Positions 1 to 4,946 of a DNA stretch of 5,124 bases are shown in pieces. The position numbers were made by a program, and so were the translations under genes. The notes below the pieces were generated by a model. It saw only the letters and a list, made by a program, of their open reading frames with translations, was not told the DNA's origin and did not search any database. Source of the DNA: Cyanobacteria bacterium TMED177. Its GTDB lineage: Bacteria; Cyanobacteriota; Cyanobacteriia; PCC-6307; Cyanobiaceae. The stretch's first letter is position 1; every line of letters begins with the position of its first letter. The stretch covers positions 8,160-13,283 of the forward strand of contig NHIA01000043.1 of NCBI GenBank assembly GCA_002170825.1, given 5' to 3'.

Positions 1-64
1 TGCTCCGGGAGGTGGCACTGGAGCGGGTGGTGCGACGGCGGGGTGTTGGGGAGGGAGTGGCCAT
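1..64 (-). CDS. Start of an unidentified downstream gene (partial)
   Basis: An ATG at 62-64 opens a frame that stays open to the left edge for 21 codons: MATPSPTPRRRTTRSSATSR followed by S. The fragment is rich in Arg, Ser, Thr and Pro and looks like a disordered, basic N-terminus. The composition recalls the linker regions of CsoS2 and of the CsoSCA N-terminus. In related marine Synechococcus operons, the genes after csoS4B include a BMC-domain shell protein with an N-terminal extension (CsoS1E) and a pterin-dehydratase-like Rubisco assembly factor. A CsoS1E-like protein would fit a disordered basic start, but the fragment is too short to decide. It has no Shine-Dalgarno sequence, so even the start is uncertain. 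Confidence 0.45.
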   Translation of the reverse strand, partial: MATPSPTPRRRTTRSSATSRS

Positions 65-115
65 GGAGGGAGTGAGGTGGAAACGGAACGGAAGCGGCGG
101 AAGGAGTGGGGCTTC
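65..115 (-). other. Pyrimidine-rich spacer after csoS4B
   Basis: This 51-base gap is almost purely pyrimidine on the transcript strand (C and T runs such as CTCACTCCCTCC just before the ATG at 62-64). There is no Shine-Dalgarno sequence, hairpin or T-tract. A 10-base direct repeat, ggagggagtg on the plus strand at 50-59 and 65-74, flanks the downstream start codon. No terminator is visible, so transcription probably continues into the next gene. Confidence 0.4.
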
Positions 116-367
116 CTATCCGTCCGGAGTCCAGTGATCGATGATCCCGCCGATCGTTAGATCGGTGAGCACTTTGTTGTCCGGGCAGGCGTGTCGGGCG
201 GCTGAACCACTGGCAGTGAACACCCAGTTGCCCTCGCGGGCACCCACCGGATCCACGGCCACCAGCTTCTTGCCCTTGTTGTTCTTGAGAACGCGCAGGT
301 GCATGTGATCCAGCCCTGCCACGCGGTAGGTACAGACCAGGGTCCCCATCACCTGCATGATCTCCAT
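116..367 (-). CDS. csoS4B: Carboxysome vertex (pentamer) protein CsoS4B
   Basis: This 83-residue EutN/CcmL-family pentamer is the second vertex protein of the alpha-carboxysome. It starts MEIMQVMGTLVCTYRVAGLD and carries the core VAVDPVGAREGNWVFTASG followed by SAARHACPD, then ends DLTIGGIIDHWTPDG. The core VAVDxVGAxxGxWV and the ending DLTIxGIIDHWxPD are shared with CsoS4A, marking an old duplication. It lacks the Pro-rich tail of CsoS4A and has the normal family length. The ATG overlaps the csoS4A stop by one base. It ends in TAG (116-118), and the same reading frame stays open downstream into the next start at 62-64. Loss of vertex proteins in a homologous system yields leaky, elongated carboxysomes, so the role is in sealing the shell. 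Confidence 0.95.
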   Translation of the reverse strand: MEIMQVMGTLVCTYRVAGLDHMHLRVLKNNKGKKLVAVDPVGAREGNWVFTASGSAARHACPDNKVLTDLTIGGIIDHWTPDG

Positions 368-699
368 CAGCTGGCGCTGCCTCCGGAAGGTGGGGAGGGG
401 GGTGCCGGGGGTGGCGCCGATGTCGAGGCCTGGGTTGGTGCAGGCGTCTTCGGAGGATCCGGTTCCCAGTGGTCGATGATTCCGACGATGGTCAGATCGC
501 TGGGATAGGACTTGCTGCCGGCGGCTTCCCGGGCGGCGGAACTGCTGACGCAGATCACCCAGTCGCCTGGCTTGGCACCGACGGCGTCAACAGCAACCTT
601 TTTGGTGCTGCCATCCAGCACCACCTGCAGATGTTTGTGCTCGAAGTCCGGGATCCGGTTGGTGGAGACGAGCGGCTTGATGACCTTGACGATGAGCAT
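367..699 (-). CDS. csoS4A: Carboxysome vertex (pentamer) protein CsoS4A
   Basis: This 110-residue shell protein of the EutN/CcmL (bacterial microcompartment vertex) family forms pentamers that cap the twelve vertices of the carboxysome. The pentamer domain occupies about residues 1-79. It starts MLIVKVIKPLVSTNRIPDFEH and has the family core VAVDAVGAKPGDWVICVSSS and the ending DLTIVGIIDHWEPD. Residues 80-110 form a Pro/Ala/Ser/Thr-rich tail with twelve Pro and no hydrophobic core, which looks disordered. The Halothiobacillus homologue, at about 83 residues, has no such extension. The gene starts two bases after csoSCA, behind AGGAGG, and its TGA overlaps the csoS4B ATG (TGATG), so translation is probably coupled. 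Its paralogue csoS4B is the next gene. Confidence 0.95.
   Translation of the reverse strand: MLIVKVIKPLVSTNRIPDFEHKHLQVVLDGSTKKVAVDAVGAKPGDWVICVSSSAAREAAGSKSYPSDLTIVGIIDHWEPDPPKTPAPTQASTSAPPPAPPSPPSGGSAS
380..384 (-). promoter_or_regulatory. Probable Shine-Dalgarno sequence for csoS4B
   Basis: GGAGG on the transcript strand lies 12 bases before the ATG at 365-367, inside the final codons of csoS4A. The spacing is long, so stop-start coupling through TGATG probably contributes. It still favours the first ATG over the in-frame ATG three codons later (356-358), which would lie 21 bases away. Confidence 0.45.
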
Positions 700-701
700 G
701 A

Positions 702-2462
702 TCAGTGAGCCTCCTGGATCGGGGGGGCAAGGGTGGAGCCGACCACCTCAGCCGGGTCCGTCTGGTTGCGGTCCCGAATGGTGAGGCAGGTGTGCAGCAG
801 GCCCTGCTGCACAAGATCGCTGTAGCGGCTGGCGATCGCTGCGTTGACCCGGTTGCAGTCCGCGATGGCCCGTTCACGGGCTCCGGGAACACGACCGGAG
901 TAATCGAAGCGCACCACCACTGGGATCGGCAGATCCCGGGACACATTCAGGCCCCGGAAGATCTTCACGCCCACATCGAGATCCGGTGCGCCTTCCTCAA
1001 CCGTGTCCAGGTGGGCGAAATAGGTGAGGTTGCGCAGGTGCACCTCCTTGAATCCGATGCCAACGCCGATGAAGCGTTCGGCATGGCCGGCATCCGGATA
1101 GGGAGCACCATGCAGCTCCTGCACGTAGTCGATCTGGGAGCAGTTGTTGGCCAGGAGACGGGTGAGAAAAGACACCATGCCGGGCTCCATCGCCCCCGGG
1201 GCAGAAGCTTCCACCGCTTCAGCGATCTGAGCCATGGCCTGATCCGCCGTCATCGACTGGGTGGCCGCGTGCAGCTCACGGGCGCAGATCCAGCGATCCA
1301 GCGCCATCTCGCTGTCCTGGTTGGGCGGGTGAACACGGATGGCATCCGTATCGGTGTCGAGGCCGATCAGAAGAAGATCCACCGATGCTCCGCAACAGAA
1401 GCTGTTCTCCACCGCCTCACGGAAATCGCACAGGCGCTGGTAACCAGCCGATGCGGCCAGCTCATCGTTGCTGCCATGCGCCGCACAGCCCTGATGCGCT
1501 GGATCGAGGGAGCTGAAGTGGTAGGTGACCACCTTCAAGTAGCGGGTCGGCTCGGTGGAGGGATTGGGCCTGCCCTCCCGGTAGCGGCTGTGCTCAGTCC
1601 GCACCCAGCGGTTCACCGTGTTTTCCACATCGAACAAGGCGCCGGCATGGGAGCGGCGACGCACGGCACTGAATGGAATGCGCAGGGCGTAGGCCACGGT
1701 GTGCGCCAGCCGACCATCTGCGCATGGGCTGACATCCAAGAGGTGAAAACCGCAGTCGAGCAGAAACTGCTCGAATTCCTTCGAAGCAGCGCTGCCAGCA
1801 GCCCCTTGCAGCGGATCGTCATGAAAGAACCGGTCACTGAACAACCGATGACTTTCGAACACGCACCAGGCAAACAGGGCCCGCATGTCGAGAGGACGCA
1901 CCCAGGCCTTGTCCAGAATGTGCTGCGGCAGATCAAAACCGAGCTCGGTGCGGGTCAGCCGCTGGGCCTGATCGACGAAATCAGGTTCGTGTTGAAAGGC
2001 TGAGACCCGTTGAAGCAAAGGCACGATGCGATCAAAGCGACCCTTGACCTCTTGCTCGTAGGCGCGAAGCCTGGCGTTCGTCGCAGTGTTCGTTAGCGGG
2101 TGCTGGCGGTGGGTGATCGGCAGGGACGAGCGACTGAGGTTGTAGGGAACGGATCCGCTGGTTCCAGCCTTCTCACGCCGAACCCATCCGGGTTGCTGGG
2201 GGGTCGAACGGCGGTTGTCTTGGCTGGAACGGACACGACCAGCGCTGGTGGCACCCTGCAGGAGGGCAGCGCTTTTCCCAGCTGTTGTCAGTGCAAGACG
2301 CCGTTCCAAAGCGATGGACCGGGACGAGCGTGGGGTAGAGGACGACTCGGCAGTCGCACCCTCAAGATCTCGGTCACGCAAGGTGATCGCATCGCGCTGG
2401 CGACGGGTTGGCGCCGTTGGGGCAAGGGGTCGCCCGCCGCGGGGAGGCATGGAGCGAACCAT
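702..2462 (-). CDS. csoSCA: Carboxysomal beta-type carbonic anhydrase CsoSCA (CsoS3)
   Basis: This 586-residue, zinc-dependent carbonic anhydrase of the carboxysome converts bicarbonate to CO2 next to Rubisco. The active-site pattern is complete: C247-A-D249-G-R251 (CADGR) supplies a zinc Cys and the Asp-Arg dyad, and H315 and C326 (YHFSSLDPAHQGC) supply the other zinc ligands. The spacing matches Cys173, Asp175, Arg177, His242 and Cys253 of the Halothiobacillus enzyme. By that offset, the helical N-terminal domain is about 112-218, the catalytic domain about 225-470 and the degenerate C-terminal domain about 470-586. The first 110-125 residues are polar and basic, look disordered and make the protein longer than the 514-residue Halothiobacillus form. 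They contain an N-peptide-like motif at residues 46-63. The ATG at 2462 lies 7 bases after csoS2, so coupled translation is likely; a second ATG at 2450 is possible. No strong Shine-Dalgarno sequence is visible for either start. Confidence 0.96.
   Translation of the reverse strand: MVRSMPPRGGRPLAPTAPTRRQRDAITLRDRDLEGATAESSSTPRSSRSIALERRLALTTAGKSAALLQGATSAGRVRSSQDNRRSTPQQPGWVRREKAGTSGSVPYNLSRSSLPITHRQHPLTNTATNARLRAYEQEVKGRFDRIVPLLQRVSAFQHEPDFVDQAQRLTRTELGFDLPQHILDKAWVRPLDMRALFAWCVFESHRLFSDRFFHDDPLQGAAGSAASKEFEQFLLDCGFHLLDVSPCADGRLAHTVAYALRIPFSAVRRRSHAGALFDVENTVNRWVRTEHSRYREGRPNPSTEPTRYLKVVTYHFSSLDPAHQGCAAHGSNDELAASAGYQRLCDFREAVENSFCCGASVDLLLIGLDTDTDAIRVHPPNQDSEMALDRWICARELHAATQSMTADQAMAQIAEAVEASAPGAMEPGMVSFLTRLLANNCSQIDYVQELHGAPYPDAGHAERFIGVGIGFKEVHLRNLTYFAHLDTVEEGAPDLDVGVKIFRGLNVSRDLPIPVVVRFDYSGRVPGARERAIADCNRVNAAIASRYSDLVQQGLLHTCLTIRDRNQTDPAEVVGSTLAPPIQEAH
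710..715 (-). promoter_or_regulatory. Shine-Dalgarno sequence for csoS4A
   Basis: AGGAGG on the transcript strand lies 10 bases before the csoS4A ATG (697-699). It is inside the last codons of csoSCA, whose TGA (702-704) is two bases from that ATG. This is the strongest ribosome binding site in the window and fixes the csoS4A start. Confidence 0.75.
2274..2327 (-). other. CsoS2-like N-peptide inside CsoSCA N-terminus
   Basis: CsoSCA residues 46-63 read SSRSIALERRLALTTAGK, and CsoS2 residues 5-22 read SSRELALERRKALTTSGK. Fourteen of 18 positions are identical, including SR, LERR, ALTT and GK. The codons differ at many third positions (for example GAACGGCGT against GAACGCCGT, CTGACAACA against CTGACCACT), so this is not a very recent DNA copy. 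The likely role is docking of the carbonic anhydrase to Rubisco at the CsoS2 site, as reported for the N-terminus of the Halothiobacillus enzyme. The similarity is seen directly; the binding is inferred. Confidence 0.8.
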
Positions 2463-2469
2463 CAGCGGA

Positions 2470-4830
2470 TCAGCCCCGTGCGCCGCCAGAGACGGTGATC
2501 AGGGATCCCTTGTCGGTGTTGCCACTGGAACCGGTCACACGACTCATCGGCCACTCGTTCTCCTCATTGCGCTTGCGCTCGTAGGGAGCCATGGCACTCA
2601 TCGGGCCGGAACGGCTGGGGTTGCGACGGCGGGCCGAAGCCCCCTCAGTACCGGTCACATGCTCACCGCGATCCCAGTCGTCACCAGTGATCTTGGTGGA
2701 GGAACCCTCGCCGGTGACCCGGGACGCAGGCTTCTCAGACGGCTCGCTGACCACAGCCACGGTGGGCTGGAACTGGCGCTGCTGCTGACGGTTTTGGAAC
2801 TCGCGGTTATCGAAGCGGAACTGCTCGGTACCGGTCACCTTGCCGCCAGCCATGTCAAAAGGGCCGGTGATTCGATTCCCCTGCTCATAGGAGGTACCGG
2901 TCACACCTGAATTGGCTTCTCGTTGTTGCTGGGCAGCACGGGCAGGAGACACCACGCTGAAGCGGGTCCAGGCAGCGCCCTCAGGGGCTTGACCGTGGGT
3001 GTCGGTACCGGGAGGGGCATCAGCGCCGCAGGCAGCGGCCAGCTGATCAGCACCCACGTAAGGAGTGCCGGTGACCGCTTCACAAGCACCACGCTTGTCG
3101 CCGGTCATCACACCACCCACTCCGGGTTGGATGCCGGTCATGGCAGCGGAAGGGGTGCCGACACGCACGGGGGTGCGCTCACGGATGGCCTGCACTGCAG
3201 GGGTGCCGCAGTGTTGGCCGGCCTGCTCAAGGCCTGCATAGGGGGTGCCAGTCACGGCCTGGCAACTGCCGGGCTCATCGCCAGTCACACGCTCCGAACG
3301 ACCGGTGCGGGTTCCGCTCACCACCTGGTTGCGGTTGGTGACGCTGAAGCCAACCTTGGCGGCTTCTGGTTCGGGCTTGGAGCCGCAGAAGGCATTCACC
3401 TGCTCGGAGCTGATGTATTGATCACCCGTCACACGGTGGCAGGAGCCGAATTCATCACCGGTGACCTGGGAGGAGCGACCCACCAAAGTTCCAGTAACTC
3501 CCGTGCCCGACAGGGTGCCGGACAAACCGACCTTGGCGGCCGGACGGCCTTCGGGCAGGGGATCAGAACCGAGGTATTGATCGCCGGTGAGGCTGCGATT
3601 CGCACCGGCCTCATCACCGGTAACGCTGGCGGAGCGACCCACCATCACGCCACTCACAGGACGACCCTGTTCGGTGAGGCTGTGGCCCACCTTGCGCGGG
3701 GAGCTCACGCCACCACCGCAGTAGGCAGCGGACTGGTTGGCGGAGATGTACTCGGTGCCGGTCACGCTCTTACAGGTGCCGGGCTCGTCGCCGGTGACCT
3801 TTTCGGAGCGGCCCACTTCATTACCGGTGACCCGGTTGCCATGGCTGGTGGCCGTGACACGCACCTTGGCTGGAGTAGTGGCCGCGGGAGCGGTCTGACA
3901 GAAGGTCTGGAAGACTTCCGCGCCCAGGTACTCCGTACCGGTGATGGAACGGCAGGTGCTGGCTTCGTTACCGGTGGTTTTCACCGAGCGGTTGGCCTGG
4001 GTGCCGGTCACGGTTTGACCAGAAGTGGTGGTGCTTTCTCCCACCTTCCAGTGGGCATCAGCGGCAGCAGCCTGCTTGGCGCCGTGGCGGTTGGGACCGG
4101 TGGGGCGTGTGACACCTGCACTCTGCTTGTTGCGAGCACCGGCCTTGGTGCGCAGATCACGCACCTGCTGGGCCAGTTCACGGCTGGTGAGATCAGGGTT
4201 GGCCTGACGGGCAACGGCTGCCGCGCTGGTGGGTTGCTTACCAGCGGTCTTGCCGTGCTTGGCCATGGCCTCGCGGCGAGCCAGAACCAGGGCTCGACTG
4301 GGATTCTCGATGGCGCGACGCTTGGGTGCCGCTGCACGGCGTTCCGTGCGGGCGGAAAGCTTGGGGGCCGATGCACTCAGTGAAGTCATTGCCGTCTTGT
4401 CGGAAGCGCGCTTGCCACCGCAACCACAGCTCTTGGTGGTTTCAGCGGGGGCAGCGGCTTTGCTTTGACGGGCGACGTCAACGCGGTTGCGATCGCGGCT
4501 GGTGTCGGCGGTTTTGCCGCGGCGTGCCAGAGCATCGCGCCGGGCTAGCACCAATTCGCGACTTGGATTGCGATGCGGCTTGACCTGAGAACTGCGTCTT
4601 GCAGGAGCAGCCGTAAAAGACGTGGTCCGCTGCGGAGCTACAGCAGCGGGAGTGACAGGTGCAGAGGCAGGCTCAGCAACTGCGGCCGCGTTCGTGCGGG
4701 TGGGACGGGCATCAGCAACGGTGCGAACACGGTTGGCGGCACCAGCAGCCGCTACCGAGGACTTCTTACCGGAAGTGGTCAGCGCCTTACGGCGTTCAAG
4801 TGCGAGTTCGCGACTGGAGAGTCTTGCCAT
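2470..4830 (-). CDS. csoS2: Carboxysome assembly scaffold protein CsoS2
   Basis: This 786-residue disordered scaffold of the alpha-carboxysome links Rubisco to the shell. Residues 1-260 are Arg/Ala-rich and carry four N-repeats of the type SRxLxLxRR..A...GK (about 5-24, 89-108, 177-196, and a degenerate 215-232). In the family these bind Rubisco. Residues 261-601 hold six M-repeats, each with three [VIMTL][TS]G triplets about 11 residues apart and usually two Cys. Residues 620-786 are the C-terminal region with seven more [VI]TG triplets (643, 654, 665, 705, 714, 725, 765), a Gln/Arg-rich stretch at 678-688 and the conserved end VTGSSGNTDKGSLITVSGG, which anchors to the shell in homologues. 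The ATG at 4830 begins MARLSSRELALERR, as in cyanobacterial homologues, but has no nearby Shine-Dalgarno sequence. A CGCGG patch lies at residues 135-139. An in-frame C_CCT_TTT heptamer lies at residues 656-658. csoSCA starts 7 bases after the stop. Confidence 0.97.
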   Translation of the reverse strand: MARLSSRELALERRKALTTSGKKSSVAAAGAANRVRTVADARPTRTNAAAVAEPASAPVTPAAVAPQRTTSFTAAPARRSSQVKPHRNPSRELVLARRDALARRGKTADTSRDRNRVDVARQSKAAAPAETTKSCGCGGKRASDKTAMTSLSASAPKLSARTERRAAAPKRRAIENPSRALVLARREAMAKHGKTAGKQPTSAAAVARQANPDLTSRELAQQVRDLRTKAGARNKQSAGVTRPTGPNRHGAKQAAAADAHWKVGESTTTSGQTVTGTQANRSVKTTGNEASTCRSITGTEYLGAEVFQTFCQTAPAATTPAKVRVTATSHGNRVTGNEVGRSEKVTGDEPGTCKSVTGTEYISANQSAAYCGGGVSSPRKVGHSLTEQGRPVSGVMVGRSASVTGDEAGANRSLTGDQYLGSDPLPEGRPAAKVGLSGTLSGTGVTGTLVGRSSQVTGDEFGSCHRVTGDQYISSEQVNAFCGSKPEPEAAKVGFSVTNRNQVVSGTRTGRSERVTGDEPGSCQAVTGTPYAGLEQAGQHCGTPAVQAIRERTPVRVGTPSAAMTGIQPGVGGVMTGDKRGACEAVTGTPYVGADQLAAACGADAPPGTDTHGQAPEGAAWTRFSVVSPARAAQQQREANSGVTGTSYEQGNRITGPFDMAGGKVTGTEQFRFDNREFQNRQQQRQFQPTVAVVSEPSEKPASRVTGEGSSTKITGDDWDRGEHVTGTEGASARRRNPSRSGPMSAMAPYERKRNEENEWPMSRVTGSSGNTDKGSLITVSGGARG
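3028..4050 (-). repeat. CsoS2 M-repeats (six copies)
   Basis: Six imperfect tandem repeats of about 45-50 residues: M1 3898-4050, M2 3718-3867, M3 3565-3693, M4 3385-3534, M5 3208-3357, M6 3028-3165. Each has a KVG- or KVRV-like opening, three [VIMTL][TS]G triplets and a GDEPGSC..VTGTxY core, closed by a second Cys. Paired Cys are at residues 293/311 (M1), 353/371 (M2), 464/482 (M4), 523/541 (M5) and 583/601 (M6). M3 lacks both (Asn411 replaces the first, and the closing segment is shortened to YLGSDPLPEG). M6 has a shortened opening and MTG in two of three triplets. In the family these repeats contact shell hexamers and influence carboxysome size. Confidence 0.9.
4135..4818 (-). repeat. CsoS2 N-repeats (four Rubisco-binding peptides)
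   Basis: Four copies of one short helical peptide occur within csoS2. N1 is SSRELALERRKALTTSGKKS (4759-4818); N2 is PSRELVLARRDALARRGKTA (4507-4566); N3 is PSRALVLARREAMAKHGKTA (4243-4302); N4 begins TSRELAQQVRDLRTKAG (4135-4188). N1 to N3 keep SR, the paired RR and GK. N4 keeps SREL but has QQVRD in place of the double Arg, so its binding may be weaker. Copies are separated by 50-70 residues of low-complexity, basic linker. Rubisco binding by this motif is established for the Halothiobacillus protein; here it is transferred by sequence similarity. Confidence 0.9.
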
Positions 4831-4879
4831 GTCCGCCCGAGGATGTCGTCGTGAGGTGGAAGGGCACTTGCCCCTCCGG

Positions 4880-4911
4880 AAAAAGCTGGAGCCCTGATCA
4901 GGTCAGGGCTC
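4880..4911 (-). terminator. Terminator-like hairpin between cbbS and csoS2 (possible attenuator)
   Basis: On the transcript strand a perfect 9-bp stem, GAGCCCTGA / TCAGGGCTC (4903-4911 and 4889-4897), closes a 5-base loop. Four bases later comes a run of five T (4880-4884). This resembles an intrinsic terminator, but the T-run is short and offset. Because csoS2 and the rest of the operon follow in the same direction, partial termination or a 3' end protecting a cbbLS transcript is more plausible than a full stop. Such an element would give excess Rubisco mRNA over shell and scaffold mRNA. The structure is seen; the role is inferred. Confidence 0.55.
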
Positions 4912-4922
4912 GGAACCATGGG

Positions 4923-4946
4923 TTCGAAGGATCAGCGCCCTTCGAA
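4923..4946 (-). promoter_or_regulatory. Hairpin spanning the cbbS stop codon
   Basis: A perfect 8-bp inverted repeat, TTCGAAGG (4939-4946 on the transcript side) and CCTTCGAA (4923-4930), encloses an 8-base loop (4931-4938) that holds the cbbS TGA. The stem may extend by four further pairs (GGTT/AACC, 4921-4924 with 4947-4950) if the stem is shortened to six pairs and two bases bulge. It has no T-tract of its own, so it is more likely an mRNA-stabilising or processing element than a terminator. The inverted repeat is seen directly; its function is inferred. Confidence 0.5.

Noticed and set aside
40..70. Possible G-quadruplex on the plus strand (G-runs at 40-43, 48-51, 53-55, 68-70)
   Set aside because: The last loop is 12 bases and the G-runs follow from Pro and Ser codons and the pyrimidine-rich spacer on the minus strand. 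A similar run at 392-411 encodes the CsoS4A Pro tail.
116..118. Readthrough of the csoS4B TAG into the downstream frame
   Set aside because: The frames agree, but the intervening 17 codons are featureless and there is no readthrough signal. A separate ATG at 62-64 is the simpler explanation.
705..2003. Long open frame on the plus strand opposite csoSCA
   Set aside because: It lies entirely antisense to a gene with a complete active site, its sequence resembles no known family, and it is best explained by GC-biased codon use.
2611..2625. NPSR at CsoS2 residues 737-740 as a fifth N-repeat
   Set aside because: It shares only the four opening residues with N2 and N3. No LxRR or GK follows, and it sits in the C-terminal shell-anchoring region.
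2518..4020. Many spaced copies of accggtcac-like DNA, resembling operator sites or a CRISPR array
   Set aside because: They are the codons for the VTG/ITG triplets of CsoS2 in a fixed reading frame. Spacing follows the protein repeats, and there are no unique spacers of constant length.
2923..4383. Long open frame on the plus strand opposite csoS2
   Set aside because: Its protein is a Gly/Ala/His/Thr-rich antisense image of the CsoS2 repeats and arises from high GC at third codon positions. There is no ribosome binding site or family resemblance.
4796..4867. Short GTG-started leader frame (23 codons) ahead of csoS2, next to a GGAGGGG at 4871-4877
   Set aside because: The GGAGGGG is only three bases from the GTG, too close for normal initiation, and about 40 bases from the csoS2 ATG. 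The frame overlaps the csoS2 start and has no recognisable content.
4862..4873. Small inverted repeat gggcacttgccc in the csoS2 leader
   Set aside because: A 5-bp stem with a two-base loop cannot form as written, and a shortened 4-bp stem is weak and common by chance in GC-rich DNA.
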